A stretch of DNA of 5,870 nucleotides from GCA-020344555 sp964548955. Its GTDB lineage: Bacteria; Planctomycetota; Phycisphaerae; UBA1845. A program made the position numbers and the translations under genes. Shown here piece after piece: positions 4,437-5,870 of the stretch. The notes under the pieces were generated by a model that worked only from the letters and a program-made list of their open reading frames with translations, ran no database searches and was not told the DNA's origin. Where the stretch lies: contig CAZJTP010000238.1 in assembly GCA_964548955.1 (NCBI GenBank), forward strand, positions 1 through 5,870. The letters run 5' to 3'. The stretch's first letter is position 1; every line of letters starts with the position of its first letter.

Positions 4437-5549
4437 CTACTTGATCGCGACCGGCTGTGGGGACACGTTCGCCAGCATTCGATCCAGTGCGATGATCGCT
4501 AGGTGCCTGGTTTCCGGGTCCACCTTGATCGAATTGACAACCCGCCCAGCGACCAGCTCATCAAGCGACCACAGCAGGTGCTTTGGATCGATGCGGTACA
4601 TCGTCGTGCACAAGCATTGAACGCCGGCGAGTGAGCGGATCGGCTTGTCTGCGTACTGGTTCGCCAGACGATTGACAAGATGAATCTCCGTTCCGATCGC
4701 CCATCGGCTACCGGAGGGCGACTCGCGGACGGCCTTGATGATGAACTCGGTGCTGCCGGCCAGATCAGCCTTTTGTACAACCTCCCAAGGACACTCCGGG
4801 TGCACCAGGATCCTGCAATCCGGATCGGTCCGGCGAATCTCGTCGCACTGTGCGGTAGTAAAGAGCCCATGCACGCTGCAATGGCCCTTCCACAGAAGCA
4901 CCTTCGCGTCGCGGACCTGCTCGGGTGTCAGTCCGCCGGCAGGCAGGACCGGATCGTATACGACCATCTTTTCGAGCGGGATGCCCAACGCATAGGCTGC
5001 GTTGCGACCCAGGTGTTGATCCGGGAGAAAGATCACCTTATCTCCCTGCTTGAACGCCCACTCCAGAATCGTCCTGGCGTTGCCGCTCGTGCAGCACGCC
5101 CCATCGTGACCGCCGCAGAACGCCTTGATCGCAGCCAGGGAGTTCACGTACGTGATCGGGATGGCCTTGACACCGCATCTTTCGACCAGAAAGTCCCAGG
5201 CGTCTTCAAGCTGATCGATATCAGCCATATCCGCCATCGAGCAACCGGCTGACAGGTCGGGCAGTATCACAGTTACGTTATCGTGGGTGAGGATATCGGC
5301 GGACTCGGCCATGAAGTGAACGCCGCAGAACACGATGAAATCGGCGTTGTTCTGTCCGGCACCGAGCTGCGCGAGTCTCAGGCTGTCACCGGTGAAATCG
5401 GCGAACTGAATGACCTCTTCCTGTTGGTAGTGATGCCCGAGGATGATCAACCGCGACCCGAGTGCACGTTTGCGCTCGCGGATTGCGTCGAACATCTCGT
5501 CTTCGGTCAGCGCCGCATACTTGGGTGGCAACGGCGGTTGAAAAAGCAT
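4437..5549 (-). CDS. nadA: Quinolinate synthase (NadA), long three-cysteine [4Fe-4S] form
   Basis: Condenses iminoaspartate (from NadB) with dihydroxyacetone phosphate to quinolinate in de novo NAD synthesis; cytoplasmic, with an oxygen-sensitive [4Fe-4S] cluster. The protein has 370 residues, near the B. subtilis length and longer than E. coli (347). Family motifs are intact: GHHYQ with His39/His40, TGDSLRLA (53-60), GVHFMAE (76-82), YVNS (134-137), CCTSGNA (152-158), PDQHLGRN (176-183), HPE at 250-252 and GST (265-267). The likely cluster ligands are Cys103 in SAGCSMAD, Cys224 in KGHCSVHG and Cys314 in the CTTM segment; Cys312 is adjacent. The start is ATG 5549, with GTGGAG 11 bases upstream. 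The frame continues upstream for 44 codons, but that part has no family similarity and overlaps the leader repeats. nadB and nadC are not in the window. A strong promoter lies upstream; no terminator is seen after the stop. Confidence 0.97.
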   Translation of the reverse strand: MLFQPPLPPKYAALTEDEMFDAIRERKRALGSRLIILGHHYQQEEVIQFADFTGDSLRLAQLGAGQNNADFIVFCGVHFMAESADILTHDNVTVILPDLSAGCSMADMADIDQLEDAWDFLVERCGVKAIPITYVNSLAAIKAFCGGHDGACCTSGNARTILEWAFKQGDKVIFLPDQHLGRNAAYALGIPLEKMVVYDPVLPAGGLTPEQVRDAKVLLWKGHCSVHGLFTTAQCDEIRRTDPDCRILVHPECPWEVVQKADLAGSTEFIIKAVRESPSGSRWAIGTEIHLVNRLANQYADKPIRSLAGVQCLCTTMYRIDPKHLLWSLDELVAGRVVNSIKVDPETRHLAIIALDRMLANVSPQPVAIK

Positions 5550-5560
5550 GAGAGCATCGA

Positions 5561-5566
5561 CTCCAC
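5561..5566 (-). promoter_or_regulatory. Probable ribosome binding site of nadA
   Basis: GTGGAG on the minus strand lies 11 bases before the ATG at 5549. The spacing is longer than usual, but it is the best purine run near the start that matches the NadA family N-terminus. Confidence 0.4.
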
Positions 5567-5575
5567 GAGCCGGGT

Positions 5576-5588
5576 GGGTCGCGGACCC
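5576..5588 (-). promoter_or_regulatory. Small hairpin near the nadA ribosome binding site
   Basis: GGGTC and GACCC (arms at 5576-5580 and 5584-5588) flank a three-base loop in the nadA leader, just upstream of the GTGGAG. Neighbouring GGGTC copies on the minus strand (around 5589-5600) could pair with the same GACCC, so alternative structures are possible. Confidence 0.3.
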
Positions 5589-5614
5589 GACGCCGACCCG
5601 GCAGTGCGATCCTG

Positions 5615-5642
5615 TACCGCACCAACCCGATGCGGTGCGGTA
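5615..5642 (-). promoter_or_regulatory. Inverted repeat in the nadA leader
   Basis: The perfect 9-bp arms TACCGCACC (5615-5623) and GGTGCGGTA (5634-5642) flank a 10-base loop. It would form a GC-rich stem in the nadA transcript about 35 bases after the predicted start of transcription. No T-run follows on the minus strand, so it is not an obvious terminator. It may be part of a leader RNA element or an operator dyad. Confidence 0.5.
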
Positions 5643-5646
5643 TGGA

Positions 5647-5661
5647 CTCGTACGAGCGTAC
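5647..5661. promoter_or_regulatory. Two overlapping palindromes just downstream of the nadA promoter (possible operator)
   Basis: CTCGTACGAG (5647-5656) is a perfect palindrome. It overlaps GTACG-AG-CGTAC (5650-5661), a second inverted repeat. They lie roughly 24-38 bases downstream of the -10 box, where a bound repressor could block transcription. No regulator can be named. Confidence 0.35.
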
Positions 5662-5677
5662 CAGCTTATTGTGTGTC

Positions 5678-5870
5678 TCACAGTATTATAGCCACCCGCA
5701 GGCGTCCAGCAAAATGATCTGCGCCAACGGGCCGGTTTGCGGTGAACGTCAGGTCAGTGGGTGGAGTATTGAACAGAGCCCGGAGCGCTACAGGCTGTCG
5801 GAATACAAGCCAGCATCCATTCACACCGAACCGCACGGAGCCCGCGTCGTAAGAACCGGCGGACACCTTG
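5678..5870 (-). CDS. Possible C-terminal fragment of an unknown gene (partial, N-terminus off window)
   Basis: No family is recognised. The minus-strand frame is open from the right edge to a TGA at 5678-5680, about 62 codons. The end of the translation alternates hydrophobic and polar residues (DLTFTANRPVGADHF, then AGRLRVAIIL), as in a beta-rich C-terminus. If real, the gene would lie upstream of nadA on the same strand, and the nadA -35 and -10 boxes would sit inside its last codons. The opposite strand is also open over most of this stretch (ATG at 5714 to the edge), and third-position GC does not separate the two. It may be non-coding. Confidence 0.22.
   Translation of the reverse strand, partial: KVSAGSYDAGSVRFGVNGCWLVFRQPVALRALFNTPPTDLTFTANRPVGADHFAGRLRVAIIL
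5685..5712 (-). promoter_or_regulatory. Strong sigma70-type promoter for nadA
   Basis: On the minus strand a perfect -10 box TATAAT (5690-5685) is preceded at 16 bases by TTGCTG (5712-5707), a partial -35; shifting by one gives TTTGCT at 17 bases. It points toward nadA and predicts a transcript start near 5678 and a leader of about 129 bases. It is the best promoter match I see in the window. Confidence 0.6.

Larger units (their letters stand above)
5550..5870. other. nadA upstream region without a confident gene
   Basis: This stretch holds the nadA leader with three inverted-repeat features (5576-5588, 5615-5642, 5647-5661), the promoter at 5685-5712 and a doubtful open frame to the edge. 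I see no tRNA, no recognisable riboswitch class and no mobile-element ends. Confidence 0.5.

Noticed and set aside
4680..5252. Plus-strand 190-codon frame
   Set aside because: Antisense shadow within nadA, whose motifs are complete on the other strand.
5550..5681. 44-codon upstream extension of NadA
   Set aside because: It is unlike the family N-terminus and lies over the leader palindromes and just downstream of the promoter; the ATG at 5549 gives the normal protein.
1..5870. A defence system, CRISPR array, transposon or attachment site
   Set aside because: Both strands were read for such signals. No direct-repeat arrays, transposase fragments, terminal inverted repeats or tRNA-end duplications were found.

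Overview
The window is high-GC bacterial chromosomal DNA with a housekeeping character. The likely source is a free-living bacterium with many short spacers and genes on both strands. A Planctomycetota- or Acidobacteriota-like lineage would fit the RecD2-type relic, the long three-cysteine NadA, the AspRS with a non-discriminating-type residue, and a secreted Arg/Ser/Tyr-rich repeat protein. That placement is an inference and is weak. I see no mobile element, CRISPR array, rRNA or tRNA.

Layout. (1) Bases 1-901, minus strand: a secreted low-complexity protein that runs off the left edge. It has a signal peptide, a long Ser/Arg/Thr-rich basic region, three 10-residue repeats and a Tyr-rich tail. 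(2) Bases 1029-1718, minus strand: a HAD-superfamily hydrolase, upstream of and in the same direction as (1). (3) Bases 1719-1910: a divergent intergenic region with three inverted repeats; two share a 16-bp palindromic core 27 bp apart in the probable aspS leader. (4) Bases 1911-3785, plus strand: aspS, a complete bacterial-type aspartyl-tRNA synthetase with an uncertain start. (5) Bases 3797-3817: a perfect palindrome just after aspS. (6) Bases 3835-4074, plus strand: a small CxxC glutaredoxin-like protein. (7) About 4080-4344, minus strand: a frameshifted, truncated relic of a RecD2-type helicase gene. (8) Bases 4437-5549, minus strand: nadA, quinolinate synthase. A consensus-quality promoter (-10 TATAAT) lies about 135 bases upstream of its start, and the leader is rich in inverted repeats. 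(9) Bases 5678-5870: a possible C-terminal gene fragment (minus strand) that overlaps the nadA promoter.

Functionally, aspS (translation) and nadA (de novo NAD, from iminoaspartate) both sit close to aspartate metabolism, but they are on opposite strands and nothing here shows co-regulation. The Grx-like gene follows aspS closely and may be cotranscribed with it. No complete undescribed multi-gene system is visible. The items most worth a second look are the secreted repeat protein and its odd reading-frame signature, the twin aspS-leader palindromes, the AspRS specificity residue, the recD2 relic and the structured nadA leader.
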